Assembly (NCBI GenBank): GCA_963746955.1
Contig: CAVVDR010000007.1
Location: 1-64,000, forward strand
Source of the DNA: DASQBT01 sp963746955
GTDB lineage: Bacteria > Pseudomonadota > Gammaproteobacteria > Burkholderiales > Thiobacillaceae
Length of the DNA: 64,000 bases
Reading direction: 5' to 3'
In this document: positions 50,890 through 59,791 of the stretch, piece after piece
Layout of the letters: every line of letters begins with the position of its first letter
How positions within the stretch are numbered: the stretch's first letter is position 1
Notes under the pieces: generated by a model
Databases searched by the model: none
The model's input: the letters and a program-made list of their open reading frames with translations, nothing else
Told to the model about the DNA's origin: nothing
Position numbers and translations under genes: made by a program

Positions 50890-51756
50890 TCAGGCGGCAA
50901 GCGCAGGGCGTTTCAGCAGAATTGACAGTGTCGTGGCCAGTTCATCACGCATTTGGCGGCGATCGATGATGCGGTCGATTGCGCCTTTTTCCAGCAGGAA
51001 TTCCGAGCGTTGAAACCCCTCAGGAAGGGTTTCCCGCACAGTCTGCTCAATCACGCGGGGGCCGGCAAATCCAATCAGTGCATTGGGTTCGGCAATGATC
51101 AGATCGCCTAGCATGGCGAAACTGGCGGAAACGCCCCCCATGGTCGGGTCGGTCAATACCGAGATGAAGGGCAGCCTCTCGGCGGACAGTTTGGTCAGTA
51201 CCGCAGACGTTTTGGCCATTTGCATCAGGGAAAACAAGCCCTCCTGCATGCGCGCTCCGCCGCTGGCGGAAAAACTGATAAACGGAGAGTGGGCCTCAAT
51301 AGCGGCTTGCACCCCGCGGACAAAGCGTTCGCCCACTACCGAACCCATCGATCCGCCCATGAACTTGAATTCAAACGCTGCCGCGACAACAGGAATGGCC
51401 TTGATGCTTCCCGCCATCACCACCAGAGCATCGGTTTCGCTGGTGCCTTTTTGCGCCTCGGCCAGTCGATCTGGATACTTCTTGCTGTCCTTGAATTTGA
51501 GCGGGTCGAGAGGACGAACATCCGCGCCAATCTCATGCCTGCCTTCAACATCCAGCAGCAGGTCAAGGCGCTCGCGGGCGCCAATGCGATGGTGGTAGCC
51601 GCACTTGGGGCAGACCTCCAGATTGTTCTCCAAATCCGCCTTGTACAGCACTTCATTGCAGGCCGGACACTTGGACCACAGGCCTTCCGGCACGCTCTTC
51701 CGGGCTTCCTGCCGGCGCTTGATCTTGGGCGGGAGGATCTTTTGGAACCAACTCAT
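50890..51756 (-). CDS. accD: Acetyl-CoA carboxylase, carboxyltransferase beta subunit
   Basis: The 288-residue protein has an N-terminal zinc ribbon with C30, C33, C49 and C52. The crotonase-like carboxyltransferase core has MGGSMGSVVGERFVRGVQAA, SFSASGGARMQEGLFSLMQM and VLTDPTMGGVSASFAMLGDL. It pairs with AccA to make malonyl-CoA for fatty acid synthesis. It starts 51 bp after trpA. Confidence 0.97.
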   Translation of the reverse strand: MSWFQKILPPKIKRRQEARKSVPEGLWSKCPACNEVLYKADLENNLEVCPKCGYHHRIGARERLDLLLDVEGRHEIGADVRPLDPLKFKDSKKYPDRLAEAQKGTSETDALVVMAGSIKAIPVVAAAFEFKFMGGSMGSVVGERFVRGVQAAIEAHSPFISFSASGGARMQEGLFSLMQMAKTSAVLTKLSAERLPFISVLTDPTMGGVSASFAMLGDLIIAEPNALIGFAGPRVIEQTVRETLPEGFQRSEFLLEKGAIDRIIDRRQMRDELATTLSILLKRPALAA

Positions 51757-51807
51757 ATGCTTGCTCTCCTGTTTGTCTCCCCGCTCCTGCCGGGAACGGG
51801 GCTCACC

Positions 51808-52614
51808 CTATCTTGCCGCCGCATCGACACCCCGGCGCAGTTCCTCCACCAAGTGTTGCACATGCTCAACCACTTTGCTCTCGGGCGAGTCCTCGATTTC
51901 CTGCACGATCCGGCTGCCCACGACGACCGCGTCGGCTATCCGTGCGATGGCCTCGGCCGTAGATGCATCGCGGATGCCAAAGCCCACACCCACCGGCAGG
52001 TTGCAATGACTGCGTATCGTGGCGATCTTGCGCGCCACTTCCGCGGCGTCCAAATTGGCCGCGCCGGTCACGCCCTTGAGAGACACATAATAAACAAAAC
52101 CACCTGCGACTTTCACGACCTGCTCGATGCGGGATTCCGGGGTAGTCGGCGATAGCAGAAAAATGGGATCGATATCATGGGCCTTGAACACGTCCGCCAC
52201 CCCCCGGGATTCTTCCGGCGGAATGTCCACCGTCAGTGCTCCATCCACCCCTGCCTTGTTGGCGGCCAGGGCAAAGCTTTCGTAGCCCATGCGCTCCAAC
52301 GGATTGGCATATCCCATCAGGACCACCGGGGTTAAGCTATTGGACTTGCGAAAATCCGCCACCATCGCCAGCACATCCTTGAGCCCGACCCGGTTCGCCA
52401 GCGCCCGCTCGGAAGCCCGCTGGATCACCGGCCCGTCCGCCATCGGGTCGGAAAACGGCACGCCCAGTTCGATTACGTCCGCCCCCGCCTCGACCATGGC
52501 GTGCATGAGCGGAACAGTCAGCCCCTTGCCGGGATCGCCCGCGGTGATGAAAGGAATGAGCGCCTTCCCGCCCTTGGCATTGAGTCTGTCGAACGTGGCT
52601 GCGATGCGTGACAT
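51808..52614 (-). CDS. trpA: Tryptophan synthase alpha chain
   Basis: The 268-residue TIM barrel has catalytic E49 and D60 in VIELGVPFSDPMADG, plus FLLSPTTPESRIEQVV and VGVGFGIRDASTAEAIA for phosphate binding. It cleaves indole-3-glycerol phosphate and passes indole to TrpB. ATG 52614 lies 5 bp after the trpB stop; the longer frame to 52788 is inside trpB. Confidence 0.97.
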   Translation of the reverse strand: MSRIAATFDRLNAKGGKALIPFITAGDPGKGLTVPLMHAMVEAGADVIELGVPFSDPMADGPVIQRASERALANRVGLKDVLAMVADFRKSNSLTPVVLMGYANPLERMGYESFALAANKAGVDGALTVDIPPEESRGVADVFKAHDIDPIFLLSPTTPESRIEQVVKVAGGFVYYVSLKGVTGAANLDAAEVARKIATIRSHCNLPVGVGFGIRDASTAEAIARIADAVVVGSRIVQEIEDSPESKVVEHVQHLVEELRRGVDAAAR

Positions 52615-52619
52615 GTTCT

Positions 52620-53819
52620 TCAGAGCTGAATACCGGAAATTTTGGCCACCGTGTTGATGTCCTTGTCGCCGCGGCCTGAAAGATTGACCAGTATGATCTG
52701 GTCCCTGTTCATGGCGGGGGCAAGTTTCTTGGAATACGCCAGGGCGTGGCTGGATTCCAGCGCCGGAATGATGCCCTCGAAGCGGCACAAGTCATGAAAG
52801 GCGGCCAGCGCTTCGTCGTCGTTGATGGCGACATACTCGGCCTTGTGGGCGTCTTTCAGCCAGGCATGCTCGGGGCCGACGCCGGGATAGTCGAGCCCGG
52901 CAGAGACGGAGTGGGTCTCGACGATCTGCCCGTTCTCATCCTGCATCAGATAACTTCTGAATCCATGCAGCACGCCGGGCGTCCCGGCGGCCAGGGGCGC
53001 GGCGTGTTTGCCGGAGGCGATACCCAAGCCGCCAGCTTCGACGCCGATGAGTTTGACCGCGGGCTGGTCCAGGTAGGGATGGAAGATGCCGATCGCATTC
53101 GACCCACCGCCCACGCACGCGACTACGCAGTCCGGCTGGCGACCAGCGAGCTCATTCATCTGGGCGATGGCTTCGCGCCCGATGACGCACTGGAAGTCCC
53201 GCACCAGCATGGGATAGGGATGCGGACCTGCGGCGGTGCCGAGAATGTAGAAAGTGGATTCGACATTGGTGACCCAGTCGCGCATGGCTTCATTCAAGGC
53301 GTCCTTCAGGGTCCTGGATCCGGAAGACACCGGAACCACCGTGGCGCCCAGCAGCTTCATGCGATACACATTGGGTGACTGGCGGGCGATATCTTCCGCC
53401 CCCATGTAGACCACGCACTCCATGCCGTACCGCGCGGCAACGGTGGCCGAGGCCACGCCATGCTGACCTGCGCCGGTTTCCGCGATCACGCGCTGCTTGC
53501 CCATGCGCCTGGCAAGCAGCGCCTGGCCGATGGTGTTGTTGATCTTGTGCGCGCCGGTGTGATTGAGGTCTTCGCGCTTGAGGTAAATCTGCGCGCCGCC
53601 GTATTGTCCGGACAGGCGCCGTGCATGATAGACCGGGCTGGGGCGGCCGACATAGTGCTTGAGCTCGTATTCGAACTCGGCCACGAAGCCAGGATCATTG
53701 CGCGCCTTCTCGTATTCGATACGCAATTCGTCCAGAGCCGCCATCAGGGTTTCGGCAACGAAGATGCCGCCGTAGGGGCCGAAATGACCGTGGGAATCGG
53801 GAAGGTCGTTCAGGTTCAT
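52620..53819 (-). CDS. trpB: Tryptophan synthase beta chain
   Basis: The 399-residue PLP enzyme has the Schiff-base lysine K92 in NHTGAHKINN, VACVGGGSNAIGIFHPYL for the cofactor phosphate and VNLSGRGDKDINTV near the end. It condenses indole with serine. It is separated from trpF by 100 bp (53820-53919), in which I see no promoter or terminator strong enough to name. Confidence 0.97.
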   Translation of the reverse strand: MNLNDLPDSHGHFGPYGGIFVAETLMAALDELRIEYEKARNDPGFVAEFEYELKHYVGRPSPVYHARRLSGQYGGAQIYLKREDLNHTGAHKINNTIGQALLARRMGKQRVIAETGAGQHGVASATVAARYGMECVVYMGAEDIARQSPNVYRMKLLGATVVPVSSGSRTLKDALNEAMRDWVTNVESTFYILGTAAGPHPYPMLVRDFQCVIGREAIAQMNELAGRQPDCVVACVGGGSNAIGIFHPYLDQPAVKLIGVEAGGLGIASGKHAAPLAAGTPGVLHGFRSYLMQDENGQIVETHSVSAGLDYPGVGPEHAWLKDAHKAEYVAINDDEALAAFHDLCRFEGIIPALESSHALAYSKKLAPAMNRDQIILVNLSGRGDKDINTVAKISGIQL

Positions 53820-53919
53820 AGGGTAGAACTCAATCTGGTCAAGACTAGGAGGACAAGAAAAGAAAACGGGAAATATTTCACGACTCGTGTCCTAAATATG
53901 TGCTCTTTGTTCACCAGCT

Positions 53920-54546
53920 TTAAACATTCATCGCTTGCTTGGCATTCTCAACAAACGCCACCATTCTGGCTGCATCCTTGATGCCCAGCCCCGCTTCCAC
54001 GCCGCTTGAGACGTCCACCGCCCAAGGCTTGACCCGCCGGACTGCTTCGGCCACGTTTTCGGGCGTCAGGCCGCCGGACAGCACCACGGGTTTGGGGAAA
54101 TTGGCCGGGATCAAGCTCCAGTCAAACCGCTCTCCCGTCCCTCCGGGCACATGCGGAACATAGGCATCCAGGAGCAAGCCCAGCGCATCGTGATAATGAG
54201 TCGCATATTCTAGCAAATCAATGCCTGGTCTGACCCGCACGGCCTTCAGATAGGGCCGGCCGAAACCACGACATTCATCCGGACTTTCATTTCCGTGAAA
54301 CTGAAGCAGGTCCAACGGAATTTCCTGTAGCACCTGCCTGACAAATGCCGGCTCTGCATCCACAAACAGCCCCACGCTGGTGACAAAGGGATGCAGTGCT
54401 GCGACCAGCGCGCCGGCCTGTTCGATCGCAAGATGGCGCGGGCTCCCGGCGTAGAAAACGAAACCGAGAGCATCGGCCCCTGCATCGCAAGCTGCGCGCA
54501 AATCCTCCGGCCGGGTGATCCCGCAGATTTTTACTCGCACGGCCAT
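53920..54546 (-). CDS. trpF: Phosphoribosylanthranilate isomerase
   Basis: The 208-residue TIM barrel has VKICGITRPEDLRAACDAGA with the catalytic Cys, FVFYAGSPRHL, LQFHGNESPDEC and the C-terminal KPVVLSGGLTPENVAEAV with AVDVSSGVEAGLGIKD. It converts phosphoribosylanthranilate to CdRP in tryptophan synthesis. It overlaps the truA 3' end by 16 bp, as in many betaproteobacteria. Confidence 0.96.
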   Translation of the reverse strand: MAVRVKICGITRPEDLRAACDAGADALGFVFYAGSPRHLAIEQAGALVAALHPFVTSVGLFVDAEPAFVRQVLQEIPLDLLQFHGNESPDECRGFGRPYLKAVRVRPGIDLLEYATHYHDALGLLLDAYVPHVPGGTGERFDWSLIPANFPKPVVLSGGLTPENVAEAVRRVKPWAVDVSSGVEAGLGIKDAARMVAFVENAKQAMNV

Positions 54547-55316
54547 GTCGAACGTCCTGACGACGGCAATTCAAATCGTGAAGGATACCGGATATACGAA
54601 AGGTACAAGCCATCCGCCATGAAGGTCGGCGCGGCGCGGGTGCGGTCCTTATGACTCAGCAGTTCAGTCACCCATTCCGGACCCGCTCTACCCGCTCCAA
54701 TATGCACAAGCGCCGCGACAATGTTGCGCACCATGTGATGCAAAAAGCCATCCGCGCGAAAATCGAATACCAGGTAGTCTCCGCTGCGCCGTACGCTGAT
54801 CTGACGCAGTTCCTTTTCCGGACTCCTGGCTTGGCACTCGGCAGCGCGGAACGCGGAAAAATCATGGTGCCCCAGCAGCAGACCGGCAGCCTGGCTCATC
54901 AGCTCTTCTTTTAGGGGCCGGTGATGCCAGCCTATCTTCCCCGCCATCAAACCGGGCCGGGTCGGATGATTGAGCAGGATATACCGATAGCCGCGCTCCT
55001 CCACCGCGAACCGGGCATGAAAATCCTCGGCCATCGTCCTCGACCAGAGGACGGCTATCCCGTCCGGCAAATGGCTGTTGACCCCCCTCACCCAGGCGGT
55101 CGACGGACGCTCCGCTTGGGTATCAAAATGCGCCACCTGGCAACTGGCATGAACCCCGGTGTCCGTGCGGCCCGCCGCAATGACGGAAACCGGGTGGCCG
55201 GCAATTTCCGCGGCCGCCCGCTCAATCGCATCCTGCACCCCGCAATCCGCGGTTTGAGACTGCCAGCCGCAGAAGTTCCGGCCGTCATATTCCAGGCCGA
55301 TGGCGACGCGGATCAA
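54531..55316 (-). CDS. truA: tRNA pseudouridine(38-40) synthase
   Basis: The 261-residue enzyme has RVAIGLEYDGRNFCGWQSQ, the catalytic Asp in AAGRTDTGVHASCQVAHFD and FRADGFLHHMVRNIVAALVHIGAGR. It isomerises uridines in the tRNA anticodon arm. The only start fitting the family is TTG 55316, which overlaps the TGA of the preceding membrane gene (TTGA); upstream in-frame sequence reads through that gene and is not homologous. Confidence 0.92.
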   Translation of the reverse strand: MIRVAIGLEYDGRNFCGWQSQTADCGVQDAIERAAAEIAGHPVSVIAAGRTDTGVHASCQVAHFDTQAERPSTAWVRGVNSHLPDGIAVLWSRTMAEDFHARFAVEERGYRYILLNHPTRPGLMAGKIGWHHRPLKEELMSQAAGLLLGHHDFSAFRAAECQARSPEKELRQISVRRSGDYLVFDFRADGFLHHMVRNIVAALVHIGAGRAGPEWVTELLSHKDRTRAAPTFMADGLYLSYIRYPSRFELPSSGRSTWPCE

Positions 55317-55954
55317 AGGCTTGCCCCGAACAGCAACAGCATGGTTAGCATGGCTACGCCATCGGACCAGGTCAGCGCACGGCACTGAATGGCAATCTCG
55401 TCCGGCCCTGCTTGCGGTTCCCGCAGCGCCGATTGCAGGGCATTGCCAATTCCTGTCCTGGCGCCATGCCTGGACGACCTGGTCCACTCCATCGCGAGTG
55501 CCAGTCGCACTGCGAAGGCCCGCCGATCAAAACCGAGCTTGGCGAAGGGCCAGGCCAGCACATAAAGCCCGTAGACCAGATCATCCCGCGATATCTTATG
55601 CAGCAGCAAGGCTAGTGCCGCCAGCAGCAAGGCGAGGCGGATGACGCGTTCGCCGCCCAGGGCGAGCCCTTCCCAACTGGGGCCAAGTCCCCCCAATTGC
55701 GGCCAGATCCAGGTTCCGGGCATGGTCCAGGCATAGACTGCGGCCAAAGACAGGAACAGCCAGCGACTGCGTTTAAGCAGGCGAAGGAAGGCCGAGCGCG
55801 TTTCTGCCTGGCCGACGCACGTCAGCGCAGTCAGAACGGCGAGTCCTGCAAGGACATAGCTCTTTGCCCATTCCACGGTCAAGGCGTAAATGAGCCAGCA
55901 CAAAATGGAAACCGCCGGGTGCAGGACCCGGCGGTTGAAGGATGAAAGCGCCAT
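55313..55954 (-). CDS. CbiQ/EcfT-like transmembrane protein
   Basis: The 213-residue protein has five or so hydrophobic segments. LALGGERVIRLALLLAALALLLHKISRDDLVYGLYVLAWPF, read in parts, and FDRRAFAVRLALAMEW resemble the coupling loop region of EcfT/CbiQ energy-coupling components. No ECF ATPase or S-component is adjacent, so it may be a solitary T-like protein of unknown role, as often seen next to truA. ATG 55954 lies inside a perfect hairpin (55949-55970), and the gene overlaps truA by 4 bp. Confidence 0.65.
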   Translation of the reverse strand: MALSSFNRRVLHPAVSILCWLIYALTVEWAKSYVLAGLAVLTALTCVGQAETRSAFLRLLKRSRWLFLSLAAVYAWTMPGTWIWPQLGGLGPSWEGLALGGERVIRLALLLAALALLLHKISRDDLVYGLYVLAWPFAKLGFDRRAFAVRLALAMEWTRSSRHGARTGIGNALQSALREPQAGPDEIAIQCRALTWSDGVAMLTMLLLFGASL

Positions 55955-55970
55955 AGCTGGAACTATGGCG
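55949..55970 (-). promoter_or_regulatory. 8-bp hairpin enclosing the start codon of the CbiQ-like gene
   Basis: CGCCATAG (55963-55970 read on the minus strand) and CTATGGCG (55949-55956) pair perfectly around the loop TTCCAG. The ATG of the gene starting at 55954 is in the second arm. It could restrict translation, or mark the fimV transcript end, though only three T residues follow. Confidence 0.45.
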
Positions 55971-55993
55971 TGGGGTAAGGCGCTTGTAAAGTC

Positions 55994-58438
55994 TTACAGC
56001 GTACCGAGCATGCTACGGGCGCTGGCTTGTTGGTTTGAGTTGCCTTCGGCGATCACTTCCTGCAGGATTTCCCGGGCGCCTTCCTTGTCTCCCATTTCCA
56101 AATAGGCGCGGGCCAGATCAAGCTTGGTGGTTACCTCGTCCATATCCTCATCGGGCATGTCCTCATTCAAGTTCAAATCGAGGCTGCTGAAATCCAGTTT
56201 GTGCTCATCTTCGTCGGCGCCCAGATTCGACTCCATATCGACGCTGTGCTTTTCCTCTGTTTCCGGCTTGATGTCCAGATTGGAAACATCAAGGTTCAAT
56301 TCCGCCAGCGTGTTGGCCAATTCATTAGTCTCTTCTTCCGGCGTGGCCACATTGCCGCTCATGGTGTCCATATGGCTATCAAAATTCAGGACCTGACCTG
56401 CGCTCTCGAACGCCATCGCTTCGGGAGATTCCTCAGCGGGCACTGATTCCGGCGGGGATGACTCAAGCGCCGTCGACTCGGCGGCTGCGCCCGCAGTTGC
56501 CGCGCCCGGAACCTCGGCTTCTGGCATCCCTTCGAACTCCGCGGGCTTGCCTCCGTAAAGTGGATTGCTGGGGTCCAGCGCACGGCCCATCTCTGCCGCC
56601 TTTTGCCAAATCGGCGATTCTTCTTCGCCGAGGGCTGCATGCAATTCGCCGGCGACCTTGTCAAACGCGCTGACGTTCTTGCGCGCGGCGTAAATTTCCA
56701 GCAACTTGATTCGAATTTCGTGTCGATCCGGGGATTTGTTGAGCGCTTCCTTGAGGATTTCCTCAGCCTGCGCATCGCGGCCATAGGCCATATAGACCTC
56801 GGCTTCCGCGATGGGATCCACGTCGTGGGTATCAATATTTCCCATCCCTGCCTGGCTGAAGTCAGTCAGGAACGAGGTATCACCGGTATTCACCGCGCCG
56901 CCGGATGCCGACACACCCCCGACGACATTGGGCTTGATGTCGCTCCCGGTCATGATGCTGTCGTCAAAGGTGCTGATCGGCTTCTTGCGACGGGGGCCAG
57001 CCATCATCCACCACAAGGCGCTGCCCAACAGGAGCACTGCGCCCCCGCCCAGCATGTAAAGCGGGTTGTTCCTGAATGTGTCCGTCCAGCTGGGGCTTTC
57101 CGTCGGGGCCCCAACGACCGGTGCAGGGGCGGGCTTGTTGGGCTTCGCAAGCATGGTTTGATCTGCCGCGGCGAGTTTTTCCGCTTCCTGCTTCTTGTTC
57201 TTCTCATCTACCAGCTTCTGCATGTCCTGGATCTGCTTCTCCAGCATGGCTGCGCGATCACTTGCCTCTTTCTGGGCCTTGGCTTTGGCGGCCGCGTCCT
57301 CCGCCATGGCATTTTCCATGGCCTGCTTCTTGGCCACTTCAGCCTGGGCAGTGGCGGCGACTGCAGAGGCTGGCGGTGTCGCAACCTTGGACAGCTTTAA
57401 CACATCCCTGGGTTCGCCGGCCTTGGGATGCGACTTGTCCTCCACTTTGGTGGTAATCTTTCCGGCGCTGATCTGTTCTTTCTCCGCAGGCTTTTCCGGA
57501 GCCCTTGCAACGCCTTCGGCGAGTTTTTGCCGGTAGGCCTGCCAATCCGATGCCTGAAGCTGAATTTCCTCGTGCGCCTTCTTCGCGCTGACCAGGGCCA
57601 TTTCGTCGCCCGGCGGGACTTTCAACTTGGCTCCGGCCTTGAGTCGGTTCATATTGCTGCCTTCAAAGGCGCGGCTGTTAGCCTGGAACAAGCCCAGCAA
57701 GGTCTGCTCAAGTGTCACGTCGCCGGGCTTCACGCGCCGCGCAATCTTGCTCAGGGTGTCTCCTCGCTTGACCCGGATCGGACCTTCAGTCGCGCCGGCA
57801 GGCGCTGCCACTCTTTCTCTTGCCACTCGGGACTTTTCTTCGCCGGATGCTGGCTTGGGCTGGGGTTTGGCGGAATCGCCCGCGTGTCTCCCCGCCGAGA
57901 CGGCGGCGGCCTTGCTGGGAATCGGCGTCGAGACTTCCGTCGGCGCCGGGCTGGGAGCCGGCTTGGTCTTAGACTCAGGCGCGGTGGCGACCGGCGCACG
58001 GACCGTGACTGGCGCGATCGTCTGCGTTGACGCCATCTCTGGGGGGTCCAATAGCAGAGTGTATTCACGAACCAGGCGCCCGGAAGCCCAGTCAAGCTCC
58101 ACCAACATGTCTAGGAAGGGATCGTTCACCGGCTTGGTGGAGGTCACCTTCAGCACCGCCTTGCCGTTAAGGTTCTTTTCCACGACAAAGCGCAGATTCG
58201 ACAACGCGGGTGCGTAATCGATCTTCGCATCCTGGAAGGCTTGGGTACTGGCCAGGCTGGCGCTGATACTGCCAAGCTCAGCCTTGTCTGCGGCAATCAG
58301 GTCGATTTCGGCTGACAGGGGCTGCCCCAGGGCCGAATTCACGGTCAGTTTTCCCAGACCGGCTGCCCCTGCCCACATGGGCAAGGCCATCAGTACTGCG
58401 CCTACGAGCAAATGGCGTGCGATGGGACGTAATTTCAT
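55994..58438 (-). CDS. fimV: FimV/HubP-family polar scaffold protein
   Basis: The 814-residue protein has a signal peptide (about 1-26) and the FimV N-terminal domain (GLGKLTVNSALGQPLSAEIDLI, to about 135). It then has a Pro/Ala-rich region, a LysM peptidoglycan-binding domain (about 220-275, IRVKRGDTLSKIARRV), a coiled coil rich in A/K/E/Q (about 360-425) and one membrane segment (about 459-480). The acidic cytoplasmic part holds TPR-like helices and the C-terminal FimV motif LDLARAYLEMGDKEGAREIL. FimV/HubP organises the cell pole and type IV pili. ATG 58438 has GGAGG upstream; 58468 is less likely. Confidence 0.95.
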   Translation of the reverse strand: MKLRPIARHLLVGAVLMALPMWAGAAGLGKLTVNSALGQPLSAEIDLIAADKAELGSISASLASTQAFQDAKIDYAPALSNLRFVVEKNLNGKAVLKVTSTKPVNDPFLDMLVELDWASGRLVREYTLLLDPPEMASTQTIAPVTVRAPVATAPESKTKPAPSPAPTEVSTPIPSKAAAVSAGRHAGDSAKPQPKPASGEEKSRVARERVAAPAGATEGPIRVKRGDTLSKIARRVKPGDVTLEQTLLGLFQANSRAFEGSNMNRLKAGAKLKVPPGDEMALVSAKKAHEEIQLQASDWQAYRQKLAEGVARAPEKPAEKEQISAGKITTKVEDKSHPKAGEPRDVLKLSKVATPPASAVAATAQAEVAKKQAMENAMAEDAAAKAKAQKEASDRAAMLEKQIQDMQKLVDEKNKKQEAEKLAAADQTMLAKPNKPAPAPVVGAPTESPSWTDTFRNNPLYMLGGGAVLLLGSALWWMMAGPRRKKPISTFDDSIMTGSDIKPNVVGGVSASGGAVNTGDTSFLTDFSQAGMGNIDTHDVDPIAEAEVYMAYGRDAQAEEILKEALNKSPDRHEIRIKLLEIYAARKNVSAFDKVAGELHAALGEEESPIWQKAAEMGRALDPSNPLYGGKPAEFEGMPEAEVPGAATAGAAAESTALESSPPESVPAEESPEAMAFESAGQVLNFDSHMDTMSGNVATPEEETNELANTLAELNLDVSNLDIKPETEEKHSVDMESNLGADEDEHKLDFSSLDLNLNEDMPDEDMDEVTTKLDLARAYLEMGDKEGAREILQEVIAEGNSNQQASARSMLGTL

Positions 58439-58565
58439 CCTGTAATTCCTCCCGGGATAGTCCTTCAAAAGGCTGTTGAAGCTTTAACATCCACTCTGAC
58501 GGCTCAACATCCGCAATTCTTTAGCAAAAACCGCGCCCTGTCGAGTTTTTCCAAGGAGAAACCTG

Positions 58566-58605
58566 ATGACTCAACGCTCCAGGAGATGATTCAGCGCTCC
58601 AGGAG
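58566..58605 (-). repeat. Two-copy 20-bp tandem repeat across the asd stop codon
   Basis: Two 20-bp units (58566-58585 and 58586-58605) differ at two positions. Each encodes on the minus strand the end LLER followed by a stop codon, so the last four codons and stop of asd are duplicated just downstream. Confidence 0.8.
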
Positions 58606-59703
58606 GATACGCAGCATCCGGCGCAGGGGTTCTGCTGCCCCCCACAGGAGCTGGTCACCCACCGTAAAGGCGGACAGGTAGTCGCTCCCCATGGCCAGCT
58701 TACGGAACCGTCCGACCGGCACGGTAAGGGTCCCGGTGACCGCCGCCGGAGTCAACTGATGCATGGACGCCTCGCGCTCGTTGGGCACTACTCTAACCCA
58801 GTCGTTGTGCGCCGCGCACAGGTCTTCTACTTCCGCTACTGGCACATTCTTCTTTAGCTTGATAGTCAAGGCCTGGGAATGGCAGCGCATCGCGCCTATC
58901 CGCACGCACAGTCCGTCGATGGGAACCGGCGAGGCGCTCCTGTCCAGGATCTTGTTGGTTTCCGCCATGCCTTTCCACTCTTCCTTGGACTGCCCGTTGC
59001 CCAAGTCCCTGTCGATCCAGGGAATCAGTGAACCGGCCAGCGGAACGCCGAAATTCTCGTCTGGGAAGGTTTCATCCCGCAGCGTGCCTGCCACTTCGCG
59101 GTCGATGTCGAGAATAGCTGAAGCGGGGTCGTCCAGCAGAAGCTTGGAAACCCGGTGCAACTCCCCCATCTGGGTCAGCAACTCACGCATATTTTGCGCA
59201 CCGGCGCCCGACGCGGCCTGATAGGTCATGGCCGTGATCCACTCCACCAGATCGGCCTTGAACAGCCCGCCCAGGGCCATCAGCATGAGTGATACGGTGC
59301 AGTTGCCGCCGATGAAGTCCCTGCCGCCACGTGCCAACGCGTCCTGAATGACCCGCTTGTTCACCGGATCCAGAATAATGACGGCGCTCTTCTCCATGCG
59401 CAGGGTGGAGGCAGCATCGATCCAATAGCCTTTCCAGCCGGCCTGCCGCAGCCTGGGGTAAATTTCGGTCGTGTAGTCGCCCCCCTGGCAGGAAATGATG
59501 GCGTCCATGCGCTTCAGTTCATCGACCGAACGCGCGTCCTTCAGCGCCGGCACGTCCCTGCCGATGTCCGGTCCCTTGCCGCCCGGGCTGGAAGTGGTGA
59601 AAAACACCGGATCAACCAGATCGAAATCGCGTTCTTCCTTCATCCGGCCCATCAGCACGGAACCCACCATGCCGCGCCACCCGATCAGACCCACCTTCAT
59701 CAT
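58591..59703 (-). CDS. asd: Aspartate-semialdehyde dehydrogenase
   Basis: The 370-residue enzyme starts MMKVGLIGWRGMVGSVLMGRM and has the catalytic cysteine in FIGGNCTVSLMLMALGG, SFF-type NADP residues near TTSSPGG, and CVRIGAMRCHSQALTIKL. It forms aspartate semialdehyde for lysine, threonine and methionine. The length matches the proteobacterial long form. ATG 59703 has GGGAG 8 nt upstream. It lies between leuB and fimV, the usual order. Confidence 0.96.
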   Translation of the reverse strand: MMKVGLIGWRGMVGSVLMGRMKEERDFDLVDPVFFTTSSPGGKGPDIGRDVPALKDARSVDELKRMDAIISCQGGDYTTEIYPRLRQAGWKGYWIDAASTLRMEKSAVIILDPVNKRVIQDALARGGRDFIGGNCTVSLMLMALGGLFKADLVEWITAMTYQAASGAGAQNMRELLTQMGELHRVSKLLLDDPASAILDIDREVAGTLRDETFPDENFGVPLAGSLIPWIDRDLGNGQSKEEWKGMAETNKILDRSASPVPIDGLCVRIGAMRCHSQALTIKLKKNVPVAEVEDLCAAHNDWVRVVPNEREASMHQLTPAAVTGTLTVPVGRFRKLAMGSDYLSAFTVGDQLLWGAAEPLRRMLRILLER

Positions 59704-59791
59704 CGTGTTTTCTCCCAAGTTCAGTATTGGCGCAGCGTTCGCACAATAAGCCGTATTTCACTCCGCGCACTCTGCGAACCCTGCGGTCAAC

